Positions 7,516 to 16,439 of a stretch of 64,000 nucleotides of DNA are shown here, piece by piece. Location: positions 62,001 to 126,000 of the IMG/VR virus record IMGVR_UViG_3300030451_004287. One strand, written 5' to 3'. Position 1 is the first letter of the stretch. Every line of letters starts with the position of its first letter. Both the position numbers and the translations under genes were made by a program. Source of the stretch: a virus. The notes under the pieces were generated by a model. That model saw nothing but the letters and a program-made list of their open reading frames with translations, had not been told where the DNA came from and did no database searches.

Positions 7516-8337
7516 ATGAATACTTTTAAGGTGATAGTTCCTGTGTATAATGCTCAGGAATGGATTATTAATAATTTAAATATTCTTCATTCACAAACAC
7601 ACAAACATTTTGAGTGTGTAATTATTGATGATATGTCTACAGATAAAACTGTAGAATATATTGAAAAATATTTATCTATAATTAATGACGATAGATTTAA
7701 ATTAGTTGTTAATACAGAAAAGGCATACGCTCTTAAAAACATATATCAAGGGATTCAACATGGTGGTGTTGCTTTTTGTGATATCATTGTTGTTGTAGAT
7801 GGCGATGATTGGTTAGTAAATGATAGGGTATTAGAATATTTAGATAAGTTTTATACCGAAAAAGAATGTTGGTTGACATACGGTAGTTTTGTTGTTTATC
7901 CTCATGCTTACAAAGGTAGAGAGGCTAGTCCGTATCCTAACGAAATTATTGAAAAGAATCTTTATAGAAAAGATGCGTGGAGAGCATCACACTTAAAAAC
8001 ATTTAAATATCATCTTTGGTCTAAGGTTGAAGAAAAAGATTTACAGGATAAAGATGGTAAGTTTTATGAGTGTGCGTATGACCAAGCTATGATGTTACCT
8101 ATGTTAGAAATGGCTGGACATAGGGCTGAATATATTGACGAAATTCTATATGTTTATAATGTAACTAATCCACAAGCTGTCAATCAAACAAGAGTAAATA
8201 AACAAACAGAAATTATGGTTGAAGTTAGACATAAACAACCTTATTCTAGAATAGATATATATTCTGAAGGTCTTTTAAAAACCAGCAGCAAATCATTTGT
8301 TGACATAGAGGATACAAAACAAGGCAACAGTAAATGA
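7516..8337 (+). CDS. GT2 family glycosyltransferase
   Basis: The 273-residue protein starts with the classical GT-A/GT2 pattern VIVPVYNAQEW (about 6-16), IIDDMSTDKT (about 36-45) and a metal-binding VVVDGDDW (about 92-99). It is an inverting, nucleotide-sugar-dependent transferase, cytoplasmic, without membrane spans. It overlaps the next glycosyltransferase by four bases. Substrate unknown. Confidence 0.85.
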   Translation: MNTFKVIVPVYNAQEWIINNLNILHSQTHKHFECVIIDDMSTDKTVEYIEKYLSIINDDRFKLVVNTEKAYALKNIYQGIQHGGVAFCDIIVVVDGDDWLVNDRVLEYLDKFYTEKECWLTYGSFVVYPHAYKGREASPYPNEIIEKNLYRKDAWRASHLKTFKYHLWSKVEEKDLQDKDGKFYECAYDQAMMLPMLEMAGHRAEYIDEILYVYNVTNPQAVNQTRVNKQTEIMVEVRHKQPYSRIDIYSEGLLKTSSKSFVDIEDTKQGNSK

Positions 8338-9242
8338 AGATAGCATTGGAAAATGTAGATTTAAATAGTAGCAGCGGTCCAAACTCATTCGGGCAAAAAT
8401 TAGTTGCACATTTAAAAGACACTGTTAGTACAGGCGGTACTCATGCTCAATTTACAAACATAAGTGACGCTGATATAGCATTGTGTTTTATTGAATCGAC
8501 GACTCAAATAAACATACCAAGAGTTTTAAGACTAGATGGAATTTATTTTAATTCCGCAATGAATTACGATCAATTAAATTTTAATATAAAACATACATAC
8601 GATCGTTCACAAGGTATTATATTTCAATCTGAATTTAATAAAAAGCTAATAACAAAATACTTTGGAGAGCATAATAATAGTGTTGTGATCCATAATGGTG
8701 CTGACGTAGAAACAATTTCAAAAATACCAGCATATGAACACAACTATAATAATCTTTGGATCTGTGCATCACAATGGAGACCTCATAAAAGACTTGATAA
8801 AAATATAAGATATTTTTTAGAACATAAAGAAGTTGGAGATCATTTAATTGTAGCGGGTAATACTCCTAGTCAAATAGAAGATCCACGAATTACATATGTT
8901 GGTCAATTAAATCAAAATCAATTATATAGTTTGTATAAATCAGCAAAATACTTTTTACATCTAGCTTGGCTAGATCATTGTCCAAATGTTGTTGTAGATG
9001 CTAGAGCTTGTGGTTGTCATATTATATGTACCAATGCTGGTGGTACAGTAGAAATAGCTGGGCCAAATTCTACTATTATAGATGAAGACGAATGGGATTT
9101 TAAACCAGTTGCTTTATACGAACCCCCTAATTTAGACTTTAGTAAAAAAATTGACAATGTCTATAATGTAGATTACAATATGAATATTGTTGCTAGTAAA
9201 TATCTCAATTTTATAAAGGATGTTCATGCCAGTAGTCATTAG
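8334..9242 (+). CDS. GT4-type (GT-B) glycosyltransferase
   Basis: The 302-residue protein is a compact GT-B enzyme. It contains IHNGADVETI near 120-129, ASQWRPHKRLDK near 141-152, and a C-terminal AWLDHCPNVVVDARACGC near 211-228 that supplies the donor-binding acidic residues. This layout is typical of GT4 enzymes adding hexoses to lipid-linked or protein-linked glycans. It overlaps the aminotransferase gene by 17 bases. Confidence 0.8.
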   Translation: MKIALENVDLNSSSGPNSFGQKLVAHLKDTVSTGGTHAQFTNISDADIALCFIESTTQINIPRVLRLDGIYFNSAMNYDQLNFNIKHTYDRSQGIIFQSEFNKKLITKYFGEHNNSVVIHNGADVETISKIPAYEHNYNNLWICASQWRPHKRLDKNIRYFLEHKEVGDHLIVAGNTPSQIEDPRITYVGQLNQNQLYSLYKSAKYFLHLAWLDHCPNVVVDARACGCHIICTNAGGTVEIAGPNSTIIDEDEWDFKPVALYEPPNLDFSKKIDNVYNVDYNMNIVASKYLNFIKDVHASSH

Positions 9243-10044
9243 AAATATCTTTGAAGAATACGTTAAAGACACTTTTAATTTGCAAGATTGCATCGCTGTT
9301 AATAGCGGAACTAGTGCTTTAATAGCAACTTTATGGTCTATGGATTTAAAACCCGACGATGAAGTAATAACAACACCATTTACATTTATTGCTACATCTA
9401 ATGCTATTTTGATAGCTGGTGCTAAACCTGTATTTGTGGATATTGATCCAAATACTTTACTAATTGACGCAAATAAAATTAAGGAAAAAATCAATAGTAA
9501 AACCAAAGCAATTATGCCCGTACATTTATACGGTCGTGTATGTGATATGGACGCTATCAATAGTCTTGCAAAATCAAATAACTTAGCAGTTATTGAAGAT
9601 AGTTCTCAGGCTTTTGGGGCTACATATAAAGACGGATGTAATAATATTAGACAAGCTGGAATGATGAGTGATGCTGGAACTTTTAGTTTTTATAAAACAA
9701 AAAACATATCTACATTTGAAGGAGGTATGATATGTATACCTAAGTATAGTAAGATTGATAGTGTTAAAGTAAGATCTATTTGTGACCAAGGTCAAATTGG
9801 TAGATATAATCATGAGTATATAGGTTTTAATTTTAGATTAGCTGAACCATTATGTCTAATGGCATACGAACAAATGAAATTACATATGACTGGAATAAAA
9901 TCTGAACTAGGTTTAAGAGGACCAAAACAAGGACATTATCCTAAAGTAGTATATGAACAGCCTATTTATAAGAAATTAAATATCACCGGAGACTGCCCAA
10001 TAGCAGAAAATGTTGCCGACAAAATTTCTAAGGGAGAATATTGA
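9226..10044 (+). CDS. DegT/DnrJ/EryC1 family aminotransferase, shortened
   Basis: The start is ATG 9226, correctly spaced behind AAGGA; an in-frame ATG at 9220 is part of the site. The protein (272 residues) has NSGTSALIATL near 26-36, EDSSQAFGA with the pyridine-binding Asp125, and the PLP lysine Lys159 in FSFYKTKN. Family members make amino sugars from keto sugars and are about 360-400 residues long. Here roughly 80-100 residues between the core and the HYP/QPIY end are missing. The PLP site is intact, so activity is possible, but the domain loss is notable. Confidence 0.8.
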   Translation: MPVVIRNIFEEYVKDTFNLQDCIAVNSGTSALIATLWSMDLKPDDEVITTPFTFIATSNAILIAGAKPVFVDIDPNTLLIDANKIKEKINSKTKAIMPVHLYGRVCDMDAINSLAKSNNLAVIEDSSQAFGATYKDGCNNIRQAGMMSDAGTFSFYKTKNISTFEGGMICIPKYSKIDSVKVRSICDQGQIGRYNHEYIGFNFRLAEPLCLMAYEQMKLHMTGIKSELGLRGPKQGHYPKVVYEQPIYKKLNITGDCPIAENVADKISKGEY

Positions 10045-10871
10045 TGCGGTGTGCTGTGATTGGTTTGGGTGTGATGGGTAAAAATCATTATAAGATTTTA
10101 CAAGACATGCCTGCTATAAGTTCTGTTGTTACAGTAGATAGCCAAGAACCAGCAACATACAATAGTGTATCAGATATGCTCGTAGCGGAAGATGATATTG
10201 ATTTTGCTGTTGTGGCAACACCTACAATATCACACAAAGACGTTGCTATAGAATTAATTAAAAATAAAATACATGTATTAATAGAAAAACCAATATCTAA
10301 TGATATAGAAAATTCTAAAAAAATATTATATTTATCAACTCTAAACAATGTTAAAGTTGCAGTAGGCCATATTGAAAGATTTAATCCTGCGATTCAAAAT
10401 CTTCTAAAGCAAATAGAAGGTCAACAGGTAATTAATTGCAACATTATTAGGATTGGTCCGTATCCATCTAGAATTAAAGATGTAGGTGTTAAATTAGATT
10501 TGTCTGTTCATGATATGGATTTGTTGTCTTTTTTAACAAAAGAAAAAATAATAGACTCTTATTGTATATCTTCTAATATTAAAGGAGTCAATGAAGATAC
10601 GGTTAATTTTTTGTGTAAAATGTCTAATGGTTGTACCGGAACTATTTTTAATAGTTGGTTATCGCCACATAAAAAAAGAAACATTGAAATCTTAACAACA
10701 GAACAGTATTATAATGTTGATCTGATGTCGCATAATCTTAAAGGTAATGCTTTACAGTTAGAGTTAGAAGAATTTATTAAATATATTCAAACTGGAAACA
10801 TAGGATTTTTGTGCTCCCCCTCAGAAGCTATCAACACTCTAATTAATATATTATGGACGCAAATAACATAA
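10044..10871 (+). CDS. Gfo/Idh/MocA family sugar oxidoreductase
   Basis: The 275-residue protein has an N-terminal Rossmann motif GLGVMG (7-12), the family EKP motif (about 81-83) and GHIERFNPA, followed by an LSVHDMDLL segment with the probable catalytic His. These NAD(P)-dependent enzymes oxidise or reduce hydroxyls of UDP- or GDP-sugars. Next to a DegT aminotransferase, this pairing commonly makes 3- or 4-amino sugars. Start ATG 10044 shares one base with the previous stop (TGATG). Confidence 0.82.
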   Translation: MRCAVIGLGVMGKNHYKILQDMPAISSVVTVDSQEPATYNSVSDMLVAEDDIDFAVVATPTISHKDVAIELIKNKIHVLIEKPISNDIENSKKILYLSTLNNVKVAVGHIERFNPAIQNLLKQIEGQQVINCNIIRIGPYPSRIKDVGVKLDLSVHDMDLLSFLTKEKIIDSYCISSNIKGVNEDTVNFLCKMSNGCTGTIFNSWLSPHKKRNIEILTTEQYYNVDLMSHNLKGNALQLELEEFIKYIQTGNIGFLCSPSEAINTLINILWTQIT

Positions 10872-11740
10872 ACGCTTGTATTGTTTACATATCATCTAGA
10901 CACAAGTGTATAGACCAATCTTTACAGTCTCTATGGGAAAATTATAATTGTAAATATAATTATCCTGTTTATGTACATTACTTTGATGACATATATGATA
11001 ATAAAGTATCAAATACAGAACAGAATGTAAAATTTATTAGTGTTCCGTATAAAACACCAAGCTTTATACCAGAGAACGAACTGTTTTATAATCGTATGAA
11101 TTTGTGGTATGTAAGATCTAGTTTTAATATACAAAGAAAAGGTTATTTACATATGTGCAATTTTACTAGCAATATGTTTAAATATCCTAATACAGAAATA
11201 CATAATCACGATTTTGTGATGACTGTAGATGATGAGTCAATGTTTGTTAAAGAAATGCCTTACGACCCATTTGCTAAACTAATAGAAAACGATAAAGTTT
11301 TTGCGGCTATGAAGGTTGTAGATCAAACGGTTAAGAAACCACATCAAGGTAATTTTGACACAAGAATTAATCTATGGAATTTTGTCAAAGAATATATATC
11401 GCAAAATAACATAGAGCCTGCATCATCATTTATCTTAAAATTATTATCAGATCCTCAGAGTGATTACAATTTTAATTTTTATCCAGTTGCAGATTCTTAT
11501 GTTATAAACACTAAGCTGTTTGAAAGCCCAGAATGGAAACAGTGGATCAATGCAGTAAATGAGTCTGGTGGAATTTATAAATATCGTTGGGGTGATAATG
11601 ATGTGTATAGTTTATTTTGGTTAATATACAAGGGTGATTGTATCCATGATTTAAAAACAGTAGACGAAGGATATCATTCACAAGGAGCTTTAAGGCATTT
11701 ACAAGACTATGCTCCGGGTGTTAAAAATTTAGGACTATAA
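10853..11740 (+). CDS. GT15-like (KRE2/MNT1-type) glycosyltransferase
   Basis: The 295-residue protein matches the order of landmarks in the GT15 alpha-1,2-mannosyltransferases known mainly from fungi. YLHMCNFTSNMF near 98-109 corresponds to the fungal MCRFYSGFFF. VDDES near 125-129 takes the place of the acidic metal site. GGIYKYRWGD near 239-248 corresponds to GGFFYERWGD, and GYHSQG near 273-278 to GYHHPP. The fungal N-terminal membrane anchor is absent, as expected for a cytoplasmic phage enzyme. GDP-mannose would be the donor, which fits the GDP-mannose-using epimerase in the same cluster. Confidence 0.72.
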   Translation: MDANNINACIVYISSRHKCIDQSLQSLWENYNCKYNYPVYVHYFDDIYDNKVSNTEQNVKFISVPYKTPSFIPENELFYNRMNLWYVRSSFNIQRKGYLHMCNFTSNMFKYPNTEIHNHDFVMTVDDESMFVKEMPYDPFAKLIENDKVFAAMKVVDQTVKKPHQGNFDTRINLWNFVKEYISQNNIEPASSFILKLLSDPQSDYNFNFYPVADSYVINTKLFESPEWKQWINAVNESGGIYKYRWGDNDVYSLFWLIYKGDCIHDLKTVDEGYHSQGALRHLQDYAPGVKNLGL

Positions 11741-11746
11741 ATTATA

Positions 11747-12670
11747 ATGAAAATTCTTTACATAGATCGTGGAAGTGTCACTAATAGTAATTATACATAT
11801 CAATACTATGGTGATTTTTATAGAGAATTACAAAAGAAAGCTGATGTAACATTATACCAAAGTTATATCGAGAGTGTAAACTTACAAAATTATGATTGTG
11901 TAATTTTTGGTCTAGGATTTTTTGCCCAAACTCACAAAGACGCATATACATATTTTGAAAATATTGCTAACGCAAATATTCCTGTAGTTTGTATGATACA
12001 TAAGTTAATGACTTTAGTACCAGAAAAGCTAAATTTTTGTAAGATAAATAATATAGATTTACTATTACATCCACACATAACTTATAAAGATGATGCTAAA
12101 AGTATTGATGGTGAGACTATTAGATTTTGGTTTGGTGCTGATCCGGAAATTTATTATCCAAGAGATATTGCTAAAATATATGACATAGGTTTTAGTGGAA
12201 CTGCTCATGGTGGAGATAAGATACCGGGACCAACCAATGATCTTAGAAATAGAGTACATGGTAAGTTACTAAAAAATAATTACAGTCTATTCTGGAACAT
12301 TGAAAATAGAATACCCGTTGAAGAATACGCTACAAAAATGTGTTCATGTAAAATGTGGGTTTCTACAACAGGCCCGGTATTAGATGTAAGTCCCAGATAT
12401 TTCGAAGTTATGTTATCAAAGACGCTACTTCTGTGTAATAATATGCCATATGAATACGAAGGCGTTTTTAAAGATGGTATTAACTGTGTAACTTTTGCAA
12501 ATGATTTAAGCGATTTAGAAGAAAAGGTTGAGTATTATTTGAACAATGACGAAGAAAGAAAAAAAATTATTGATAATGCTTACGATATGGCTATAAGTAA
12601 TTACACATGGTCTGCAATTACAGATAATGTTTTAAACAAGATAAGAGAAATCAAACATGACAGAGTATAA
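11747..12670 (+). CDS. CgeB-like GT-B glycosyltransferase
   Basis: The 307-residue protein has a Rossmann-like N-terminus (MKILYIDRG) and the CgeB/GT_1_2-type C-terminal half: YDIGFSGTAHGG near 145-156, SPRYFEVMLSKTLLLCNN near 213-230, FKDGINCVTF near 240-249, and a helical LEEKVEYYL end. This group transfers sugars to surface glycans or spore-type polysaccharides in bacteria. It overlaps the next gene by 14 bases. Confidence 0.75.
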   Translation: MKILYIDRGSVTNSNYTYQYYGDFYRELQKKADVTLYQSYIESVNLQNYDCVIFGLGFFAQTHKDAYTYFENIANANIPVVCMIHKLMTLVPEKLNFCKINNIDLLLHPHITYKDDAKSIDGETIRFWFGADPEIYYPRDIAKIYDIGFSGTAHGGDKIPGPTNDLRNRVHGKLLKNNYSLFWNIENRIPVEEYATKMCSCKMWVSTTGPVLDVSPRYFEVMLSKTLLLCNNMPYEYEGVFKDGINCVTFANDLSDLEEKVEYYLNNDEERKKIIDNAYDMAISNYTWSAITDNVLNKIREIKHDRV

Positions 12671-13367
12671 TCCTTGGCCTTTAGGTAGTTTACCTGAAAA
12701 TTTTAGAAGACCTGAAATAGATCAGCTAAAATCAGCTGGATATGATATTGATGATGCTAGAGATGCTGTTACTATTTTTGAAAATAAAATAGCTGAATAT
12801 GCTGGTAGTAAATATGCTGTGGCTGTTGATAGCTGTACTGATGCTTTATTTTTGTCTTTAAAATATATTAACGCAAATGACACTATTACATTCCCATCAA
12901 GAACATATGTTTCTGCACCTATGGCTGCCGTTTTAGCAGGATGCAATATTAAATTTAAAGATTACGCATGGAGTGGACTATACCGATTAGACCCATATCC
13001 TGTCGTAGATAGTGCAGTAAGATTTACAAAAGATATGTATGTTAAAGATACTTTACAGTGTTTATCTTTTCAAATCAAAAAACGACTACCAATCGGTAAG
13101 GGTGGTATGATTTTAACTGACAGTAAAGAAGCAGAGCGATGGTTGAGACTAGCTTCATTTGAGGGTAGAGATTTATCTGTTCCATATGATCAAGATGAAT
13201 TTGCTATGATAGGATGGAATATGTACATGACACCAGAAGATGCTGCTAGAGGAATACTATTATTCGATCAATTATCCACACACAATCCCGACAGTTGCAC
13301 ACATGAAGATTATCATGATTTAACTACAAAGGAAATATTTAAAGATGGCGAATATAAGATACGTTAG
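12657..13367 (+). CDS. DegT-like aminotransferase, truncated form
   Basis: The 236-residue protein has the DegT N-terminal part: FENKIAEYAGSKYAVAVDSCTDAL near 41-64, DSAVRF near 118-123 (pyridine-binding Asp118) and SFQIKKRLPIGKGGMIL near 137-153, where Lys142 aligns with the PLP lysine. It ends well before the family's C-terminal domain, so it is even shorter than the gene at 9226. It may be a reduced enzyme, a partner of another subunit, or inactive. A final HEDYHDL segment resembles the HYP loop region. Confidence 0.7.
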   Translation: MTEYNPWPLGSLPENFRRPEIDQLKSAGYDIDDARDAVTIFENKIAEYAGSKYAVAVDSCTDALFLSLKYINANDTITFPSRTYVSAPMAAVLAGCNIKFKDYAWSGLYRLDPYPVVDSAVRFTKDMYVKDTLQCLSFQIKKRLPIGKGGMILTDSKEAERWLRLASFEGRDLSVPYDQDEFAMIGWNMYMTPEDAARGILLFDQLSTHNPDSCTHEDYHDLTTKEIFKDGEYKIR

Positions 13368-14679
13368 TCACGCTTCTGTATTAATTGAATCTAACAATCA
13401 AACAATTCTTACAGATCCTTGGTATGACAAACCTGCTTTTGGTAGTTGGTTACCAACACCTCCAATGAGTATACATCCCGTTTATATATTAACGTTAGCA
13501 AAAGATAATCCTAATTTTAGTTTAGCTATATCTCATGGTCATGATGATCATATTGATGATCACTTTTTATCTTTGTTTGATAAAAATACTAGAGTGCTAA
13601 TTCCAGAATATAGCTCAAAAGGTTTTTTGTTTAGAATTAAAAATAAAGGTTTTACTAACATTATAGAAGTTCCAACTTCAGGATATTCTTTTAACAATGT
13701 TACTGTCAAGTCTTATATTAATACAGAAATTTCAAGAGATGATGGTATTTTAACATTTGAATTTCCTCATCATTTCATAGTTCATGCTAACGACAACTGG
13801 CAAGAAATCACAGGGTCAAATTTTGAGCAAATGAAAGCAGATGCAGATAGGTTTGCTCCTGATAGAAAACTATTTATGTCTCAATGTAATTTAGCTGATG
13901 GATGGCCAAATATATACAGAGACTATTCAGAAGAAGAAAAGAATGACATTCATGAAAAAAGAGTTAATAATATTATTAAAAATAGCCTAGGTAATGCTAA
14001 TAGTCTTCGAATTAGAAATTTTCTGAACTATGCTGGTCATGCGTCTGCTTTTGTAAAGAATAGACCAGATCTAAAAAGTAAAGTATCGTTTAAGTCCAAC
14101 GAATACATACAAGATATAGTTAGAAAATCAAAGTTTGATGTTAATGTTTTAAATATGATTCCGGGAGATACTTTTAATTTTGAAGGAGTACGCAAATTAT
14201 TCCAGCAAAATTTAGATGAAGAAGAATTAAAACAGCAATCTTTTGCATTTTATGAAGCAACAAATAAACTTGATGAGTGTGATTCTTATAAGAATTATGA
14301 ATCTCTACCTTACGATGAAATGAAAAATCTATTAGATGAATTTGTAAAAGGTTTTGCAGAATTTGTTACTCCTAGAATAGATAGAACACAATTTAATACA
14401 GATATTTTAGGATATAAAGTAGTGTTCAGTTCTACAGGAAATGATACTATATCTAGTAGTGTTGTAGTTGGTGATGAATTTAAAGATAAAACAGTACACT
14501 TTTATGTTCTTAATAGCGTGCTGTCTGCTTTATTAAGAGGAGAAATTAATTGGGAAAATTTATATATTGGATATGGCGCTGAGATAGAAACGACCCCTAA
14601 AGATACGAATGCTCGTGCAGTTATACGATGGATGGCTATGTATGGCTATGTTTATCAAAGGAATATAAATGCAAGATAA
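13345..14679 (+). CDS. MBL-fold metal-dependent protein, CMP-Neu5Ac hydroxylase-like
   Basis: The 444-residue protein has a metallo-beta-lactamase N-terminus with VSHASVLIE (7-15), TDPWY, and the metal motif SHGHDDHID (His64, His66, Asp68, His69). The long C-terminal part, with NYAGHASAFVKN near 228-239, resembles the MBL proteins related to CMP-N-acetylneuraminate monooxygenase and UlaG found in sugar clusters. It probably hydrolyses or oxidises a sugar or sugar phosphate. It lacks an N-terminal Rieske domain. Substrate unknown. Confidence 0.72.
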   Translation: MANIRYVSHASVLIESNNQTILTDPWYDKPAFGSWLPTPPMSIHPVYILTLAKDNPNFSLAISHGHDDHIDDHFLSLFDKNTRVLIPEYSSKGFLFRIKNKGFTNIIEVPTSGYSFNNVTVKSYINTEISRDDGILTFEFPHHFIVHANDNWQEITGSNFEQMKADADRFAPDRKLFMSQCNLADGWPNIYRDYSEEEKNDIHEKRVNNIIKNSLGNANSLRIRNFLNYAGHASAFVKNRPDLKSKVSFKSNEYIQDIVRKSKFDVNVLNMIPGDTFNFEGVRKLFQQNLDEEELKQQSFAFYEATNKLDECDSYKNYESLPYDEMKNLLDEFVKGFAEFVTPRIDRTQFNTDILGYKVVFSSTGNDTISSSVVVGDEFKDKTVHFYVLNSVLSALLRGEINWENLYIGYGAEIETTPKDTNARAVIRWMAMYGYVYQRNINAR

Positions 14680-15217
14680 TATTTTTTTCGATGTAAGTAA
14701 ATTAAAACACGTTGGCAAAAATGTGGTTATAGGTAAGACTGTTAGAATTAGACAGCCAGAAAATGTAACCATAGGTGATAATACTATTATTGATGACTTT
14801 GCTTATATTTCAGCTAAAATAGATATCGGTAAAAACTGCCATATTGCTTCACACTCATCTATTAGTGGCAGTAAAGGTAAATTCACTATGGGCGATTATT
14901 CTACTTTGGCTCATGGGTGTTCTATTCATTGTGCATCTAGTGATTACAGAGAATGCTCGCTAGACCTACCATCTGTTCCAAAAGAACAACAGTTTGGTGG
15001 ATGTGTTGAAGACATTGTTATTGGTGATTTTGTAACATTAGGCACATATTGTTGTGTGTTACCGGGATCTAATATTCCTGATGGTACAGCTTTTGGTGCA
15101 TATACGTTAATTAAAAAAGAAAGTAAACTATTACCATTTCATTTATACGCAGGACATAAATGTAAAGACCTAGGAGAAAGAACAAAACAGGAGTTATTAA
15201 AAAACATAAAACCATGA
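14669..15217 (+). CDS. Left-handed beta-helix acyltransferase (hexapeptide repeat)
   Basis: The 182-residue protein consists of hexapeptide repeats ([LIV]GxxxxI-type: VIGKTVRI, TIGDNTII, DIGKNCHI, TMGDYSTL, VIGDFVTLG) over about 18-145. This forms the trimeric LbH fold of acetyl/acyltransferases. His94 in CSIHCASSD is a candidate catalytic residue. It could O- or N-acetylate an amino sugar made by the neighbouring aminotransferases. An AGGA site precedes the start. Confidence 0.82.
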   Translation: MQDNIFFDVSKLKHVGKNVVIGKTVRIRQPENVTIGDNTIIDDFAYISAKIDIGKNCHIASHSSISGSKGKFTMGDYSTLAHGCSIHCASSDYRECSLDLPSVPKEQQFGGCVEDIVIGDFVTLGTYCCVLPGSNIPDGTAFGAYTLIKKESKLLPFHLYAGHKCKDLGERTKQELLKNIKP

Positions 15218-16149
15218 GAATATTAGTATTAGGTCATACGGGTTTTGTAGGAACAAACCTTATAAATAGATTAATTATTGATAATAAACATCATATTATG
15301 GGGGCTTCAAGATCAGATGGTATTTATAATCATCGTATTAATTTGTTAGATTATGATCATACAAAAAGCTATCTACTACGATATAAGCCAGATGTTATCT
15401 ACAACTTAGCATGTCATGGTGGCAGCATGAAGTATGTAAGAGATTTTGCTGCTGATGTGATTTTTGATAATACTCAAATGGCTTTAAATTTATACAAAGC
15501 TGTTAATAGCATAGATCCTAAAATTAAAATTATACAACCATTTTCTAATTGTTCTTATCCCGGTGATAGCAGTGTACAGCATGAGGACGAATGGTTATCT
15601 GGAGAAGTTCATCCGTCAGTATTTTCTTATGGGAATGCTAAGAGAAGTATATATTATATATCTAAATGTTATAATGATCAATATAATATTAATAGCGTTA
15701 ATTTATTGTTGCCAAATACATATGGTCCGGGAGATTCTATAGACCCAAATCATACACACGCTTTAAATGGTATGATTATTAGAATGATACAAGCAAAGCG
15801 TTCTGGACAAGAAAGGTTTGAAGTCTGGGGTACTGGCAAACCAATTCGAGAATGGGCTTATATAGATGATTTTATAGAGGCTTTAGTACGAGCTATAGAT
15901 TTAAATAACATGGTTTATCCAGTAAATGTGGGGCAAGAAAGGGGATATTCTATTGCTGAATCAGCTCAAATTATTAAAGAACAACTTGGCTATGAAGGTG
16001 AGATATTTTTTGATACTAGTCACCAAGACGGTGATCCCTGTAAAATTTTAAGTAAAGGTAATTTTAATAATCTATTTACAAATTTTAAATGGTATGATCA
16101 TACTCAAGGAATAGCAAATACTATTAGGTATTATGAAAGTAAACTATGA
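15214..16149 (+). CDS. NAD-dependent epimerase/reductase (GDP-L-fucose synthase-like SDR)
   Basis: The 311-residue extended SDR has GHTGFVGTN (7-15), a FSNCSYPG segment corresponding to the catalytic Ser/Cys region, and YGNAKR as the YxxxK pair. WGTGKPIREWAYIDDF is close to the GDP-L-fucose synthase motif WGTGxPxREFLYVDD. It probably epimerises and/or reduces a GDP-hexose. With the GDP-mannose 3,5-epimerase at 21185 it points to GDP-sugar metabolism. No GDP-mannose 4,6-dehydratase is visible in the window. Confidence 0.8.
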   Translation: MRILVLGHTGFVGTNLINRLIIDNKHHIMGASRSDGIYNHRINLLDYDHTKSYLLRYKPDVIYNLACHGGSMKYVRDFAADVIFDNTQMALNLYKAVNSIDPKIKIIQPFSNCSYPGDSSVQHEDEWLSGEVHPSVFSYGNAKRSIYYISKCYNDQYNINSVNLLLPNTYGPGDSIDPNHTHALNGMIIRMIQAKRSGQERFEVWGTGKPIREWAYIDDFIEALVRAIDLNNMVYPVNVGQERGYSIAESAQIIKEQLGYEGEIFFDTSHQDGDPCKILSKGNFNNLFTNFKWYDHTQGIANTIRYYESKL

Positions 16150-16439
16150 CAATTAATGAATATTATAAGAATTATTTATGGTTACATAAAAATCCTAAGT
16201 GTCGTTTGTTACATTTCTTAGGACAATTAGCCACTATTATTTTTATTGCATATACAGTAATGAATTTTTACTGGTTTTTATTTCCTTTAATACCATTTAT
16301 AGTTTATCCCTTTGCATGGTCTGGTCACTATATATTTGAGCAAAATGAACCAGCAGCGTTTAAAAATCCTCTTTACGCTAAAATATCTGACATTATTATG
16401 TTTAAAGATATACTATTAGGGAGACTTTCTATATGGTAA
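16146..16439 (+). CDS. Mpo1-like (DUF962 family) membrane protein
   Basis: The 97-residue protein has two or three hydrophobic segments (about 28-62) and the DUF962 hallmarks: an early H-NP motif (LHKNPKCRLLHFLGQ, about 13-27) and a late GHYIFEQNEPAAFKNP (about 61-76) followed by an Asp-rich turn. Eukaryotic Mpo1 is an iron-dependent dioxygenase that shortens 2-hydroxy fatty acids. Bacterial relatives are uncharacterised. The four-base overlaps show it is co-translated with sugar-nucleotide genes, suggesting it acts on a lipid carrier or lipid part of the glycan. Confidence 0.75.
   Translation: MTINEYYKNYLWLHKNPKCRLLHFLGQLATIIFIAYTVMNFYWFLFPLIPFIVYPFAWSGHYIFEQNEPAAFKNPLYAKISDIIMFKDILLGRLSIW

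Noticed and set aside
9132-9560. Minus-strand frame of 142 codons across the GT4/aminotransferase junction
   Set aside because: It is a shadow of two well-supported plus-strand genes with recognisable motifs and shows no conserved motif of its own.
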